A stretch of DNA of 64,000 bases. It comes from Actinotalea caeni. GTDB lineage: Bacteria; Actinomycetota; Actinomycetes; Actinomycetales; Beutenbergiaceae. Every line of letters begins with the position of its first letter. Position 1 is the stretch's first letter. The notes under the pieces are model-generated. The model was not told the DNA's origin, did not search any database, and saw nothing but the letters and a program-made list of their open reading frames with translations. Where the stretch lies: positions 62,001-126,000 of the forward strand of contig NZ_WNXX01000008.1 of assembly GCF_009733795.1 (NCBI RefSeq), given 5' to 3'. Shown here in pieces: positions 43,640-52,294 of the stretch. A program made the position numbers and the translations under genes.

Positions 43640-44490
43640 CCCTTGACCGCTCCCGCGGTCAGTCCGGAGATCAAGGTCTTCTGGACCAGCGCGAACACGA
43701 TGACCACGGGCACGATCGCGAGCACCCCTGAGGCCATGATCCCGCCCCAGTTCGTCGCGCCGAGGCTCTCCATGACCTGGGCGATGCCCACCTGCACCGT
43801 CTTGGTGGTCCGGCTCGAGGTCAGCGTCAGTGCGTACTGGTAATCGTTCCACGCCAGGATGAAGGCGTACATCGTCACTGCGGCGACCCCAGGCATCGCG
43901 ATCGGCAGCACCACCTGAGCCAGGGTGCGCAGCCGGCCTGCGCCGTCGATCGCTGCCGCCTCCTCCAGCTCTTGCGGGATGCGCCGGAAGAAGCTCGACA
44001 TGAGCCAGACCGCAGCCGGCAGGGTGATCGTCTGGTAGATCAGGATCAGCACGGTCCGGGTGTTGAGCAAACCCAGCTGCGCGGTGACGGAGTACCACGG
44101 GATCAAGATCATCGGGCCCTGGATCATCTGCGCCAGCAGCAGGATGACCACCGCGGCGCGGGCCCCGACCCCTTGGTAGCGCGCGAGGCCGTACCCTGCG
44201 AGCATGGCGAACACGGCCGTCAGGACGGCCGTTGCCGCACACACGAACAAGGTGGTGGCCAACAGCTGCACCATGCCCATGCCGCGTTCCGACAGCGCCC
44301 ACTCGTAGTTGTCGAGCGTGAGCCCCAGGAAAGACCACGACGGCATGGAGGTGAAGATCTCGCGGTTCGGCCGCAGCGAGGACAGCACCAGCCAGATCGC
44401 CGGTAGCAGCAGGAACAGCATCAGGGCGAGGACCGCGCTGTAGCGGCCCGCGACCGAGGCGACCGCGCGCCGCACGCGGACGTCGCTCAC
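43636..44490 (-). CDS. ABC sugar importer permease (MalG-like)
   Basis: 284 aa from a GTG overlapping the upstream stop (GTGA). Six TM helices; EAA loop ELEEAAAIDGAGRLRTLAQV (about 173-192). Part of the GntR-led uptake operon. Confidence 0.93.
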   Translation of the reverse strand: MSDVRVRRAVASVAGRYSAVLALMLFLLLPAIWLVLSSLRPNREIFTSMPSWSFLGLTLDNYEWALSERGMGMVQLLATTLFVCAATAVLTAVFAMLAGYGLARYQGVGARAAVVILLLAQMIQGPMILIPWYSVTAQLGLLNTRTVLILIYQTITLPAAVWLMSSFFRRIPQELEEAAAIDGAGRLRTLAQVVLPIAMPGVAAVTMYAFILAWNDYQYALTLTSSRTTKTVQVGIAQVMESLGATNWGGIMASGVLAIVPVVIVFALVQKTLISGLTAGAVKG

Positions 44491-45449
44491 GAGGAGCCCT
44501 CCTTACGAAGCCGGGTGAGAAGCCCGAGCACACCGACGACCGTCAGCAGCGTGAGCATCGCGATCGTGGCCACCGCGCCGGCCATCCCGAAGTTGAAGTC
44601 GCGGAACGCCTGTGTGAACACGTAGATCGGCAAGATCGTCGTCGCGAACGCCGGCCCTCCGGTCGTGAGCGCCCAGATCAGCTCGAACTTGAACCACACC
44701 GTCACGAGTGCGATGAGCGTGGTCACCGCGAGCGTGGGACGCAGGTGCGGGAGCACCACGTACCGGAACCGCTTGAACGCCCCGGCACCGTCTACGCGAG
44801 CAGACTCGATCAGCTCACCGGGAAGCGACTGCAGCCCAGCGAGAACCAGCAGGATGACGAACGGCGTGCCCTTCCAGGTGGAGGCGAGCAGCACGACCGG
44901 CCAGACCCATACGTCGGAGCTCAGCCACACGAGCGGGTCGGAGAGCAGTCCAGCCTGACCGAGGTAATAGTTGACGAGGCCGTTCTCGCCGCCGTCGAAC
45001 ATCCACCGCCAGATGATCGCGACGACCACGACCGGGGTCACCCACGGCACCATCATCAGACCGCGCCAAAGCCCACGGAGCCGCAGGTTCATGTTCAGCA
45101 CCAGCGCCCCCGCAGTGCCCACGACGACCTGGACCGCGGTCGAGCCGAGCATCCACAGAAAGCTGTTCCGGGTGATGATCCAGAACCTGCGGTCGTTGAC
45201 GAACAGGTCGACGTAGTTCTGGACCCCGACGAAGGTGCTGTCGGGCGAGCGGGTCGGCTGGTAGTCGAACACGCTGATCCGACTCGTGTCGACGAGCGGC
45301 CAGAACTGGGTGACGATCAGGAACAGCAGCACCGGCGACATCAGCGCGAGCCAGAAACCCTGTCCGCGCATCCACGCGCCCGTCCTGCCGCGTACCCGGC
45401 CGGCACCGCGACCTCCGGTGCCGATCGCTGCGCTGACGGCCTCGGTCAT
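44487..45449 (-). CDS. ABC sugar importer permease (MalF-like)
   Basis: 320 aa. Six TM helices; EAA loop ELIESARVDGAGAFKRFRYV (about 213-232) with Ser for the second Ala. The stop lies inside the start of the MalG-like gene. A charged N-terminal extension of about 30 residues is Gly/Arg-rich. Confidence 0.93.
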   Translation of the reverse strand: MTEAVSAAIGTGGRGAGRVRGRTGAWMRGQGFWLALMSPVLLFLIVTQFWPLVDTSRISVFDYQPTRSPDSTFVGVQNYVDLFVNDRRFWIITRNSFLWMLGSTAVQVVVGTAGALVLNMNLRLRGLWRGLMMVPWVTPVVVVAIIWRWMFDGGENGLVNYYLGQAGLLSDPLVWLSSDVWVWPVVLLASTWKGTPFVILLVLAGLQSLPGELIESARVDGAGAFKRFRYVVLPHLRPTLAVTTLIALVTVWFKFELIWALTTGGPAFATTILPIYVFTQAFRDFNFGMAGAVATIAMLTLLTVVGVLGLLTRLRKEGSS

Positions 45450-45465
45450 GACGTGTGTCTCCCGG

Positions 45466-46794
45466 TCAGCCGTCGGCGATCGCGCCGAGCCGCTCGATCA
45501 GCAGGCCGTAGGCCTCGTCTCGTTCGATCGATCCGTCGAGGAGGTCGAGCAGGACCTCCTGCACCTCGGCCTCCATCTCGGGCTGCCCCACGATCTGCTT
45601 CAGCGGAGTCCCGCTCGTCTGGATCACCGCCATGTCGTTCTCGAGCTGGGTGAGACGGCCCTCGACGGCGTCGGGATACACCTCGGCGACCGCATCGGCC
45701 ATGTCGTCGATGGTCACGTCGGCTCGCGCCGGCGTGTTGACCACGGCGGCCAGTCGCGCGGTCCACTCCGGGCTCGCCAGCTCCTGGAGCACCGTCCAGG
45801 CGAGCTCCTTGTTGGAGGAGCCGGAGAAGATCGCATAACCGGCATTGGAGACCGGTGCCAGCGCCTCGCCCGACGGGCCTGCCGGGTAGGGCATGCTGAC
45901 GGCTGTCTCGAGCGCCTCGGGGTTGAGCGGCTGGACGTTCGCCGAGAAGTACGTCCCCGCGACGATCATGCCCACCTGCCCGTTCGCGAACGCCTGCCAC
46001 ATCTCCGGGTAGTCCCAGGCGACATCCGCCGCCGGGCGGTAGGGCTGGAGTGCCACGAGGTGGTCGAGCAGCTCCAACCACCGCTGCTCGGCGGCCGGGT
46101 CAGGGTCGCCGAGGTTGAGGTTGTTCGAGTACCCCATGGTCAGAGGCACGCGGAAGGCGAACCGAGGGTTGCCGAGCGGGCAGGCGAAGCCGTACCGGTC
46201 GCCGTCGGTCATCGCGGCCGCAGCCGCGACGACGTCGTCCCATGTCCGGAGTTCCTCCGGCGCGAAGCCCGCCTCGGCGAGCATCGGCTCGTTCACGATC
46301 AGGGTGAACGCCTGCGCCAGGTAGGGCAGGGAGTACAGCTTGCCGTCGATCGTGGAGTACTCCAGGGAACCAGGGCTGAACAAGGTCGTGTCGACCGCCG
46401 AGTCCTCGAGGTAGCCCTCGAGCGGCTCCAGCGCTCCGAGCCCGACCAGGTCGGTGACGTCCTGCGTCATCGTGATGTCCGGGACATCATTGGCCTGGAT
46501 CCGGACGGCCAGCTGCTGCTGCATGTCGGCCCAGGACAGGAAGTTGAACTCGATCTCGATGCCCTGCTCGGCCATCGCGGCACCGAACTCCTCGGCGACG
46601 GCGATCTCCGGATCGGACGTACCGGGCCAGACGATCTCGAGCGAGCCGCCCGAGCCGTCCCCACCTTCATCGTCGCTCTGCGAGCTGCCGTCACCCAGCC
46701 CGCCTCCGGTGCAGGCGGTCAGGGTCGCGGCGCCTCCCGCGACGCCGATCATCAGTGCTTGACGGCGTGAAAAACGTCGGGTGTGGGACATCAT
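45466..46794 (-). CDS. ABC sugar importer substrate-binding lipoprotein (Tat signal)
   Basis: 442 aa; GGGAGG lies just upstream and either of two adjacent ATGs (46794, 46791) may be used. The signal has twin arginine (FSRRQALM) and a lipobox TLTAC (Cys28), so it is probably exported folded by Tat. Family-1 solute-binding fold: LEIVWPGTSDPEIAVAEEF and NVQPLNPEALETAVSMPYPA. Acidic Ser/Gly linker after the Cys. Binds an oligosaccharide, likely an unsaturated uronic disaccharide given GH88 next door. Confidence 0.92.
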   Translation of the reverse strand: MMSHTRRFSRRQALMIGVAGGAATLTACTGGGLGDGSSQSDDEGGDGSGGSLEIVWPGTSDPEIAVAEEFGAAMAEQGIEIEFNFLSWADMQQQLAVRIQANDVPDITMTQDVTDLVGLGALEPLEGYLEDSAVDTTLFSPGSLEYSTIDGKLYSLPYLAQAFTLIVNEPMLAEAGFAPEELRTWDDVVAAAAAMTDGDRYGFACPLGNPRFAFRVPLTMGYSNNLNLGDPDPAAEQRWLELLDHLVALQPYRPAADVAWDYPEMWQAFANGQVGMIVAGTYFSANVQPLNPEALETAVSMPYPAGPSGEALAPVSNAGYAIFSGSSNKELAWTVLQELASPEWTARLAAVVNTPARADVTIDDMADAVAEVYPDAVEGRLTQLENDMAVIQTSGTPLKQIVGQPEMEAEVQEVLLDLLDGSIERDEAYGLLIERLGAIADG

Positions 46795-46817
46795 CGTTCC
46801 TCCCTGATGGTCTGTGG

Positions 46818-47732
46818 TCAGGTCGTGGTTGTGGCTGGCGATCGCGGGCCGGCGGCTAGGAGGTCGGCGTGGCGCTGCGCCCACTCGCGCACCTCGGCGG
46901 CCTCGTCCTCGTCGAGAGCGAGCAGCGGTGCGCGGCTGGGGCCGAGGTCGACGCCGTCGCGTTCGATGAGTGCGCGCAGGAATGCGAGGAAGTTGTGGCG
47001 CTGCAGCTGTTCGACCAGCGTGTTCGCCTGAACCTGGTGCGCGCGCGCTGCGGTCAGGTCTCCGGCCGCCGCGGCTGCATAGATGGCCGCGTAGGTCTCC
47101 GGAAGCACGGTGTAGGTGGATCCGATCCCGCCGATCGCACCTAGTGCTAGCCCACCGGTCAGGACCTCGTCGGAGCCGTTGTAGACGGCGAAGCCTTCGG
47201 GAGCACGGCGGATCACCTCGACCATCGGGTACAGGTCGGTCGAGGAGTACTTGAGGCCCGCGAGAACGCCCTCCGCGGCGAGGTCGGCGAAGAAGTCCGG
47301 ACCGAGCTGCACGCCCGAGCGCGCCGGGATGTGGTAGGCGATCAACGGCTTGCTCGTCTCGCGCCCGACGGCGCGGAAGTGCTCTGCGTGCTCGCGGGCC
47401 GAGAGCGCGAAGTAGACGGGCGTGATCACCGCGATCGCCGCCGCGCCCGTCTGGTCAGCCAGACGGGTGAGCTCGATCGTCGCAGTGGTGTCCATCGACC
47501 CCACGTGCGCGATCCAGGGGAAGTCGCCCAGTGTGGCGTCGGCGTGCTCGATGATCGCGGCTCGTTCGTCACGATCGAGCAGGAACGACTCACCTGTCGT
47601 CCCGCCGACGAACAGGCCGTCGATACCCCGCTCACGGAGCCGGGCGTAATGCGCCCCGGTCCGATCGAGGTCGAGAGCGCCGTCGTCGGCATATCCGACG
47701 AGCGTGGCGGCGAAGACGCCGGCCGGGATCAT
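46818..47732 (-). CDS. DapA/N-acetylneuraminate lyase-family aldolase
   Basis: 304 aa, ATG overlapping the GntR stop. Class I aldolase TIM barrel with Schiff-base Lys161 (LAGLKYSSTD), Tyr133 (AYHIPARSG) and carboxylate-binding GTTGES (44-49). The KYSSTD context is nearer to sialate or 2-keto-3-deoxy-sugar aldolases than to lysine-pathway DapA. In an operon with uptake genes and next to GH88, cleavage of a keto-deoxy uronate is likely; sialate lyase remains possible. Confidence 0.88.
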   Translation of the reverse strand: MIPAGVFAATLVGYADDGALDLDRTGAHYARLRERGIDGLFVGGTTGESFLLDRDERAAIIEHADATLGDFPWIAHVGSMDTTATIELTRLADQTGAAAIAVITPVYFALSAREHAEHFRAVGRETSKPLIAYHIPARSGVQLGPDFFADLAAEGVLAGLKYSSTDLYPMVEVIRRAPEGFAVYNGSDEVLTGGLALGAIGGIGSTYTVLPETYAAIYAAAAAGDLTAARAHQVQANTLVEQLQRHNFLAFLRALIERDGVDLGPSRAPLLALDEDEAAEVREWAQRHADLLAAGPRSPATTTT

Positions 47733-48424
47733 GAGGCCGCCTCCTGCTGCGACTGGAGCTGAGCCGGGGTGCCGACCGCCATCTCGATATCGGCGAAGTG
47801 CTCGCGGACCGCGCGTGCTGCGGCGACCGGGTCTTGCGCGCGAACAGCGTCGACGATCGCGGCGTGATCGTCGGCCGTGTGGCGTGCGGTGCGCGGTTGG
47901 CTCTCCGAAGCGCGAGTGAAGGCCTGCCAGAACACGTCGATCAGCTGCAGCACGAGGCGGTTGCCGAGCGGCTCGAACAACGCGAGATGGAACTGCTGGT
48001 CGACGGCGGGGTCGACGCCTGCCTCGGTGGCGGTCTCGTGCATCCGCTCCACGAGACCGTCCAGCCGGTCGAGCCAGGCCGGGGTGCTGAGCGGGATCAC
48101 GTCGGCGATGAGTCCGGACTCCAGCGACTGGCGGACCTGAAGCAGCTCGGCGAGGGGGACGTTGTCGGCCGCGAGGGTGTAGGGAAGGTGCTTGACGATC
48201 GGGTCCAGCGAGAGGGTCCCGACGAACAAACCGAGGCCGTGGCGCACCTCGACGACACCGAGAGTCTCGAGGCGGCGGACACCCTCACGAACCGAGGGCT
48301 TGCTCATCTGGAGCAACCGAGCGATCTCACCCTCCGAGGGCAGCGGGTCCCCCGGCCGCAGCGAACGCTCCAGAATCAGCTCTCGGATGCGGCTCTCGGC
48401 CTGCTGTGACAGCGGCTGCCTCAC
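47729..48424 (-). CDS. GntR-family regulator (FadR/FCD type)
   Basis: 231 aa from a GTG with GGGAGG upstream. Winged HTH IRELILERSLRPGDPLPSEG and MSKPSVREGVRRLETLGVVE, then an all-helical FCD domain with the metal/effector residues near HLALFEPLGN and ARHTADDHAAIV. First gene of the six-gene uptake operon; divergent from GH88, with an inverted repeat on the GH88 promoter as its likely site. Confidence 0.93.
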   Translation of the reverse strand: MRQPLSQQAESRIRELILERSLRPGDPLPSEGEIARLLQMSKPSVREGVRRLETLGVVEVRHGLGLFVGTLSLDPIVKHLPYTLAADNVPLAELLQVRQSLESGLIADVIPLSTPAWLDRLDGLVERMHETATEAGVDPAVDQQFHLALFEPLGNRLVLQLIDVFWQAFTRASESQPRTARHTADDHAAIVDAVRAQDPVAAARAVREHFADIEMAVGTPAQLQSQQEAAS

Positions 48425-48434
48425 ATGTCCTCCC

Positions 48435-48462
48435 TTGACGTGTCGGGGCTATTGGATATGAG
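48435..48462 (+). promoter_or_regulatory. GH88 promoter
   Basis: TTGACG (48435-48440), 16 nt, TATGAG (48457-48462). Transcription would start about 48469, three bases before the ATG, so the mRNA is nearly leaderless; no Shine-Dalgarno is present. Confidence 0.6.
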
Positions 48463-48467
48463 ATATC
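48455..48467. promoter_or_regulatory. GntR operator candidate over the GH88 -10
   Basis: GATAT (48455-48459) and ATATC (48463-48467) flank GAG, covering the -10 and start of transcription. Repression of GH88 by the divergent GntR protein is inferred. Confidence 0.6.
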
Positions 48468-48471
48468 AGTT

Positions 48472-49653
48472 ATGTGTCAAGTATCCGTCGCAGTCGACGA
48501 CGCCATCGACCGTGCCCTCGAGCACATCCACCTGGGCCTGGCGGATTTTCGAGCATGCTTCCCGTACGTGAGCGAGAACCTCGTCTACGCCACGTCGCCG
48601 CAGGAGGAGCTGCCATGGTCGGCGGGGTTCTGGCCGGGCCAGCTCCACCTGGCGGACAGCGTGCGTCCGGAGGCGGCACTGATGGAGGGCGCAGCGCATG
48701 CGCAGCAGCGCTTGGCGGCGTACCTCGACGAGCGCGCCGGCCGTCTCGATCACGATGCCGGGTTCCAGTACTTCCTCGGCGCGGCGGTGGCGGCACGGCG
48801 GACCGACGACGACGCTGCACGGGCGGTTGCGCTACGTGCTGCCGACATCCTTGCCGGTCGGTTCAACGAGGTAGGCGGGTTCATCCGCGCGCACGGCTGG
48901 TCGGACTCATCCGGCATCGCGACGCCGTGGGCCGCAGGAAACGACGGCCCGCCCGGGCGATTCATCGCCGACACCCTGATGACGGTCCCGTTGCTCTACT
49001 GGGCGTACGGAGCGAGCGGCGAGGCACGGTATCTCGAGGTCGCTCGGGCACATGTGCACACCTCGGTCCGCCATCTCGCGCGAGCCGATGGCTGGCTCTA
49101 CCACGCGTTCGAGCTCGAGCCAGACACTGGAGAGCCGATCGGCGGCACGACGCTCCAGGGCGCGCACGACGATTCCGCGTGGGCGCGGGCGCAGGCATGG
49201 GCGATCTACGGGCTCGCTCTCGCTTCGCATCACCTCGACGAGCCCGACTACGCCACTCGAGCGGCCGAGCTCGCCCTGCGCTTCTTCGACAACAGCCTGC
49301 CGTCAGGCCTCGCGCCGTGGGACTTCGTGATGCCGCAGGGAGCGGACACGATCCCCGACGCCTCAGCTACCGCGATCGCGGTCTCCGGCGCGCTGTACCT
49401 GACGCGTGACAGCACGGTGGCCGAGACGACGCGGAACGAGGTGCGGGGCAAGGCGCTGAAGTCGCTCACCTCTCTCGTCACCGAAGCAGCTGTTACCGAC
49501 GCTCGCAAGGGTCAGCAGGGTCTCATCGAGTACAGCTGTTACCACTACCCGGCCGGTCGCGGCCTCCGTGAGTCCACGGCGTGGGGCGACTACTTCTACC
49601 TCGAAGCGCTGGTGCAGGCCAGCGGCGGGGAGGGGTTGTACGCCCTCGCGTGA
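48472..49653 (+). CDS. GH88 unsaturated glucuronyl hydrolase
   Basis: 393 aa. An (alpha/alpha)6 barrel that hydrates the 4,5-double bond of unsaturated glucuronyl residues released by polysaccharide lyases. Catalytic Asp95 (LDHDAGFQYFLG) and Asp167 (RFIADTLMTVPLLYW) match Asp88 and Asp149 of Bacillus UGL; HDDSAWARAQAWAIYGLA and WDFVMPQ-like segments are conserved. No signal peptide, so it acts on imported disaccharides. With the divergent importer and aldolase it makes a pathway for glycosaminoglycan, rhamnogalacturonan or similar lyase products. Confidence 0.92.
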   Translation: MCQVSVAVDDAIDRALEHIHLGLADFRACFPYVSENLVYATSPQEELPWSAGFWPGQLHLADSVRPEAALMEGAAHAQQRLAAYLDERAGRLDHDAGFQYFLGAAVAARRTDDDAARAVALRAADILAGRFNEVGGFIRAHGWSDSSGIATPWAAGNDGPPGRFIADTLMTVPLLYWAYGASGEARYLEVARAHVHTSVRHLARADGWLYHAFELEPDTGEPIGGTTLQGAHDDSAWARAQAWAIYGLALASHHLDEPDYATRAAELALRFFDNSLPSGLAPWDFVMPQGADTIPDASATAIAVSGALYLTRDSTVAETTRNEVRGKALKSLTSLVTEAAVTDARKGQQGLIEYSCYHYPAGRGLRESTAWGDYFYLEALVQASGGEGLYALA

Positions 49654-49752
49654 CGTGCTGCGTCCGCCCACCCCGGACGCCGAGCCGCCACGTGGGGACC
49701 CGCGTCCTGCAACGAAGAGCCTCGATTTCCATCAGGGAACCGGGGCTTCGCT

Positions 49753-49767
49753 GCGGAGACGGTGGGA
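49753..49767. other. Partial copy of tRNA-Ser(GCU) 3' end (att-like scar)
   Basis: GCGGAGACGGTGGGA is identical to 49894-49908, the last 13 bases of tRNA-Ser plus two flanking bases. It lies 126 bp beyond the tRNA in its direction of transcription, between the tRNA and GH88. Duplication of a tRNA 3' end is the mark of site-specific integration, but no integrase is present. Confidence 0.6.
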
Positions 49768-49850
49768 CGCCGTCGCACAGCGGCCGGCTCGTCCGTCGCA
49801 GGCCGCTTGGCTCCTCCCACATCCCGCCCGTTGTCAGGTGCCCAACGACA

Positions 49851-49885
49851 TCGAGCCCGCCCCGACAATCGCGGGGCGGGCTCGA
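49851..49885 (-). terminator. Terminator of tRNA-Ser(GCU)
   Basis: 14-bp perfect stem (49851-49864 with 49872-49885) and 7-nt loop, 10 bp after the tRNA 3' end. The following bases on the minus strand (TGTCGTTGG) are only weakly U-rich. Confidence 0.75.
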
Positions 49886-49895
49886 CCTCTTCGGC

Positions 49896-49983
49896 GGAGA
49901 CGGTGGGATTTGAACCCACGGAGCCCTTGCGGGCTCACATCCTTAGCAGGGATGCGCACTAGACCTGACTATGCGACGTCTCC
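49896..49983 (-). tRNA. tRNA-Ser (anticodon GCU)
   Basis: 88 nt. Acceptor arms GGAGACG/CGTCTCC pair; anticodon loop CTGCTAA gives GCU, read as Ser (AGC/AGU). A long variable arm (GAGCCC/GGGCTC) and T-loop GTTCAAAT are present. The 3' CCA is not encoded. Length and long arm agree with class II tRNA-Ser. Confidence 0.97.
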
Positions 49984-49994
49984 TAGCGGTACCT

Positions 49995-50024
49995 AGGGTA
50001 CCCAACGTCTGGCGCGACGGGCAA
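49995..50024 (-). promoter_or_regulatory. Promoter of tRNA-Ser(GCU)
   Basis: On the minus strand TTGCCC (50024-50019), 18 nt, TACCCT (50000-49995), ending 12 bp before the tRNA 5' end. The -10 overlaps the palindrome GGGTACCC (49996-50003). Confidence 0.5.
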
Positions 50025-50068
50025 AGCGCCTCTGGGCGGCGAGCCGACCGGCTCCTATCGTGGCGGGC

Positions 50069-51313
50069 ATGCGGGTGACGGTGGTGGCCGGGGGTTCGCG
50101 CGGCGACGTGCAGCCGCTGGTGCCGCTGGCGCAGGGGCTGGCGGCGGCGGGGCACGAGGTGACGGTGGCTGCGTCGGTCGACGCCCGATCCCTCGTCACC
50201 GACCACGGGCTCGGCTTCACGGCCTTCGAGGTCTCGATCGCCGACCAGATGCGCACCGAGGCGGGGCGGGCGTGGATCGTCGACTCCGCCGGCCGGCCCT
50301 TCCGCGAGCTGCGCCACATGCGCCGCGTCTACACCGAGCTCGCACAATCCCTCGCCCACGGGCTCCTCGCCCTGCGCGGGACGGCGGACCTCTTCATCAG
50401 CGGCATCCTCACCGTCGACGCCATCGCCTCGATCGCTGCCCACGACGGCGCCGCCCATGCCACCGCGCTGCTGTGCCCGTTCCACCCCACCGCCGACGGC
50501 CGCGCCGGCCTCACCGCCCAGAACCCCCGCACCAGCGTCTTCAACCGTTCCCGCACCCGCATCGGCCACTGGCTGCTCTCCCGGTCCATCACCCAGGCGG
50601 GCCAGATCGTGCGCCGCGAGCTCGGCATGCCGGAGACCGGCCCCCGCGGCTTCCTGCGCACCCTCGGCACCGTCCCCGCCGTCCTCGGGGCCAGCCCCGT
50701 GCTCGTGCCCACCCCGGCCGACTGGCCGAGCACTGTCACCGTCACCGGCCCCTGGAGCATCGAGGAGCCCGACGGCTACTCGCCGCCCGCCGACCTCGCG
50801 ACCTTCCTCGACGGCGGCGACCCGCCGCTCTACCTCGGCTTCGGCAGCCTGTCGATCGTGCAGCCGGAGCGCATCCGGGAGGTCGCCGTCGCCGCCGCCC
50901 GCGCCGCCGGTGTCCGGCTCCTGCTCTCCGGCACCGACCTGCTCGGCCCCGACGGCGACGCCTTCGGCATCGGCGACGCACCGCACTCATGGCTGTTCCG
51001 CCGGGTCGCCGGCGTCATCCACCACGGCGGCGCCGGCACCACCCACACCGCCCTCCTCGCCGGTGTCCCGCAGACCGCCGTGCCACACATCGCCGACCAG
51101 CCCTACTGGGGTCGCCGCGTCCACGAGGAGGGCCTCGGCCCCGCGCCGCTGCCGCTCAACCGTCTCACCGTCGCCGCCCTCGCCACCCGGATGCGCGAGC
51201 TCGCGGCCGCCACCGCCGCCCGGGCGCGCGCCACCGAGCTCGCCGCCCGAGCCCGGAAGGAGGACGGCGTCGCGCGCGCCCTCGAGGTGCTCGGCACGAC
51301 CGTCCTGCGCTGA
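50069..51313 (+). CDS. Family 1 (UGT-type) glycosyltransferase
   Basis: 414 aa from ATG 50069. GT-B fold: N-terminal MRVTVVAGGSRGDVQPLVP is the classic acceptor-domain start of sterol/macrolide glucosyltransferases. The C-terminal donor domain has LYLGFGSLSIVQPERI, then SWLFRRVAGVIHHGGAGTT, the nucleotide-sugar motif with the catalytic-site HGGAGT. Probably glucosylates a small hydrophobic acceptor, possibly an antibiotic. TATCGT at 50056-50061 suggests a leaderless start. A 72-bp quadruple repeat follows its stop by 60 bp. Confidence 0.9.
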   Translation: MRVTVVAGGSRGDVQPLVPLAQGLAAAGHEVTVAASVDARSLVTDHGLGFTAFEVSIADQMRTEAGRAWIVDSAGRPFRELRHMRRVYTELAQSLAHGLLALRGTADLFISGILTVDAIASIAAHDGAAHATALLCPFHPTADGRAGLTAQNPRTSVFNRSRTRIGHWLLSRSITQAGQIVRRELGMPETGPRGFLRTLGTVPAVLGASPVLVPTPADWPSTVTVTGPWSIEEPDGYSPPADLATFLDGGDPPLYLGFGSLSIVQPERIREVAVAAARAAGVRLLLSGTDLLGPDGDAFGIGDAPHSWLFRRVAGVIHHGGAGTTHTALLAGVPQTAVPHIADQPYWGRRVHEEGLGPAPLPLNRLTVAALATRMRELAAATAARARATELAARARKEDGVARALEVLGTTVLR

Positions 51314-51652
51314 CACCCCTCCCCTCACCCGACACACCCCCGCCCGCCGCGGAGCCGAGGTCCGGCCCCCGTCGTCGAGCTCGTGCGGTTCTCCCGAGTT
51401 CGGACCGTGCCCGGCCCGAACTCGGCACGACGGCACGAACTCGGCGACCCATCGGCCTTCCCCCCGACCCCGACGGCGCCCGCCACCCGGATCGAACCGT
51501 TTCGTCCCCGACCCCCGGCACTCGGATGGACAGTCCTTGACCTGATCGATACCGTGCTGTGGCCGTCGGACGCGCGAGTCGCGCACGGCGACATCGCCGA
51601 GACGCGACCGAACGAGACCGACAGATACGCAACCGATGGGGTCAGTACACGC
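51314..51652. other. Intergenic region before osmoprotectant operon
   Basis: 339 bp. It holds the 72-bp element at 51374-51445 and a TTGACC at 51536 that could be a -35, with no convincing -10. Nothing else is recognisable; the frame of the permease is open upstream to 51383 but without family similarity. Confidence 0.6.
51374..51445. repeat. 72-bp quadruple inverted element, copy 3
   Basis: Modules GTCGAGCTCGTGCG (51374), CCCGAGTTCGGACC (51393), GGCCCGAACTCGGC (51413) and GGCACGAACTCGGC (51432), with 5-, 6- and 5-nt spacers. Inner and outer pairs now differ from each other but each still pairs with its own partner. Confidence 0.92.
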
Positions 51653-52294
51653 ATGTGGGAGTTCGTAGGCGATCGCTTCGACGAGATCGCGTTCGCCTCG
51701 GTCCAGCACCTGAGCCTGGTCGCGCAGTCGCTGGTCATCGCGACCGTCCTGGGGGTCGGCATCGCCGCCCTCGTCTACCGCAACGGCACCGCCAGCTCGC
51801 TCGCCAACGGCGTCACCGCGATCGGCCTCACGATCCCCTCGTTCGCGCTGATCGGCCTCATGGTGGCGCCGCTGGGGTTCGGCGTGGCACCGGCGGTCGT
51901 GGTCGTCGTCTTCTACGCGATGCTCCCGGTGCTGCGAAACGCCGTCGTGGGGCTCGCGGGGGTCGACCGTGCCCTCGTGGAGTCCGCGCGCGGCATCGGC
52001 ATGAGCAGGTTCCGCACGTTCTGGCAGGTCGAGCTGCCGATCGCCTGGCCGGTGATCCTCTCCGGCGTGCGCATCTCCGGCCAGATGGTCATGGGCGTCG
52101 CCGCGGTCGCCGCCTACGTGCTCGGCCCCGGCCTCGGTGGCTTCATCTTCCAGGGCCTGTCCCGCATGGGCGGCGCCGGCGCCACGGAGTCGATCGTCAC
52201 CGCCGTCGTCGGCGTGATCCTGCTCGCCCTCGTCCTCGACCTCGCCCTCGTCGCCCTCGGGCGGCTGACCACCCCGAAAGGTATCCGTGCCTGA
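51653..52294 (+). CDS. Osmoprotectant (glycine betaine/choline) ABC importer permease
   Basis: 213 aa; start ATG 51653 matches the usual OpuCB length. Five to six TM helices with the coupling loop VDRALVESARGIGMSRFRTF and GLGGFIFQGLSRMG near the C terminus, typical of OpuCB/OpuCD. First of four overlapping genes (permease, ATPase, permease, binding protein). No good Shine-Dalgarno. Confidence 0.9.
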   Translation: MWEFVGDRFDEIAFASVQHLSLVAQSLVIATVLGVGIAALVYRNGTASSLANGVTAIGLTIPSFALIGLMVAPLGFGVAPAVVVVVFYAMLPVLRNAVVGLAGVDRALVESARGIGMSRFRTFWQVELPIAWPVILSGVRISGQMVMGVAAVAAYVLGPGLGGFIFQGLSRMGGAGATESIVTAVVGVILLALVLDLALVALGRLTTPKGIRA

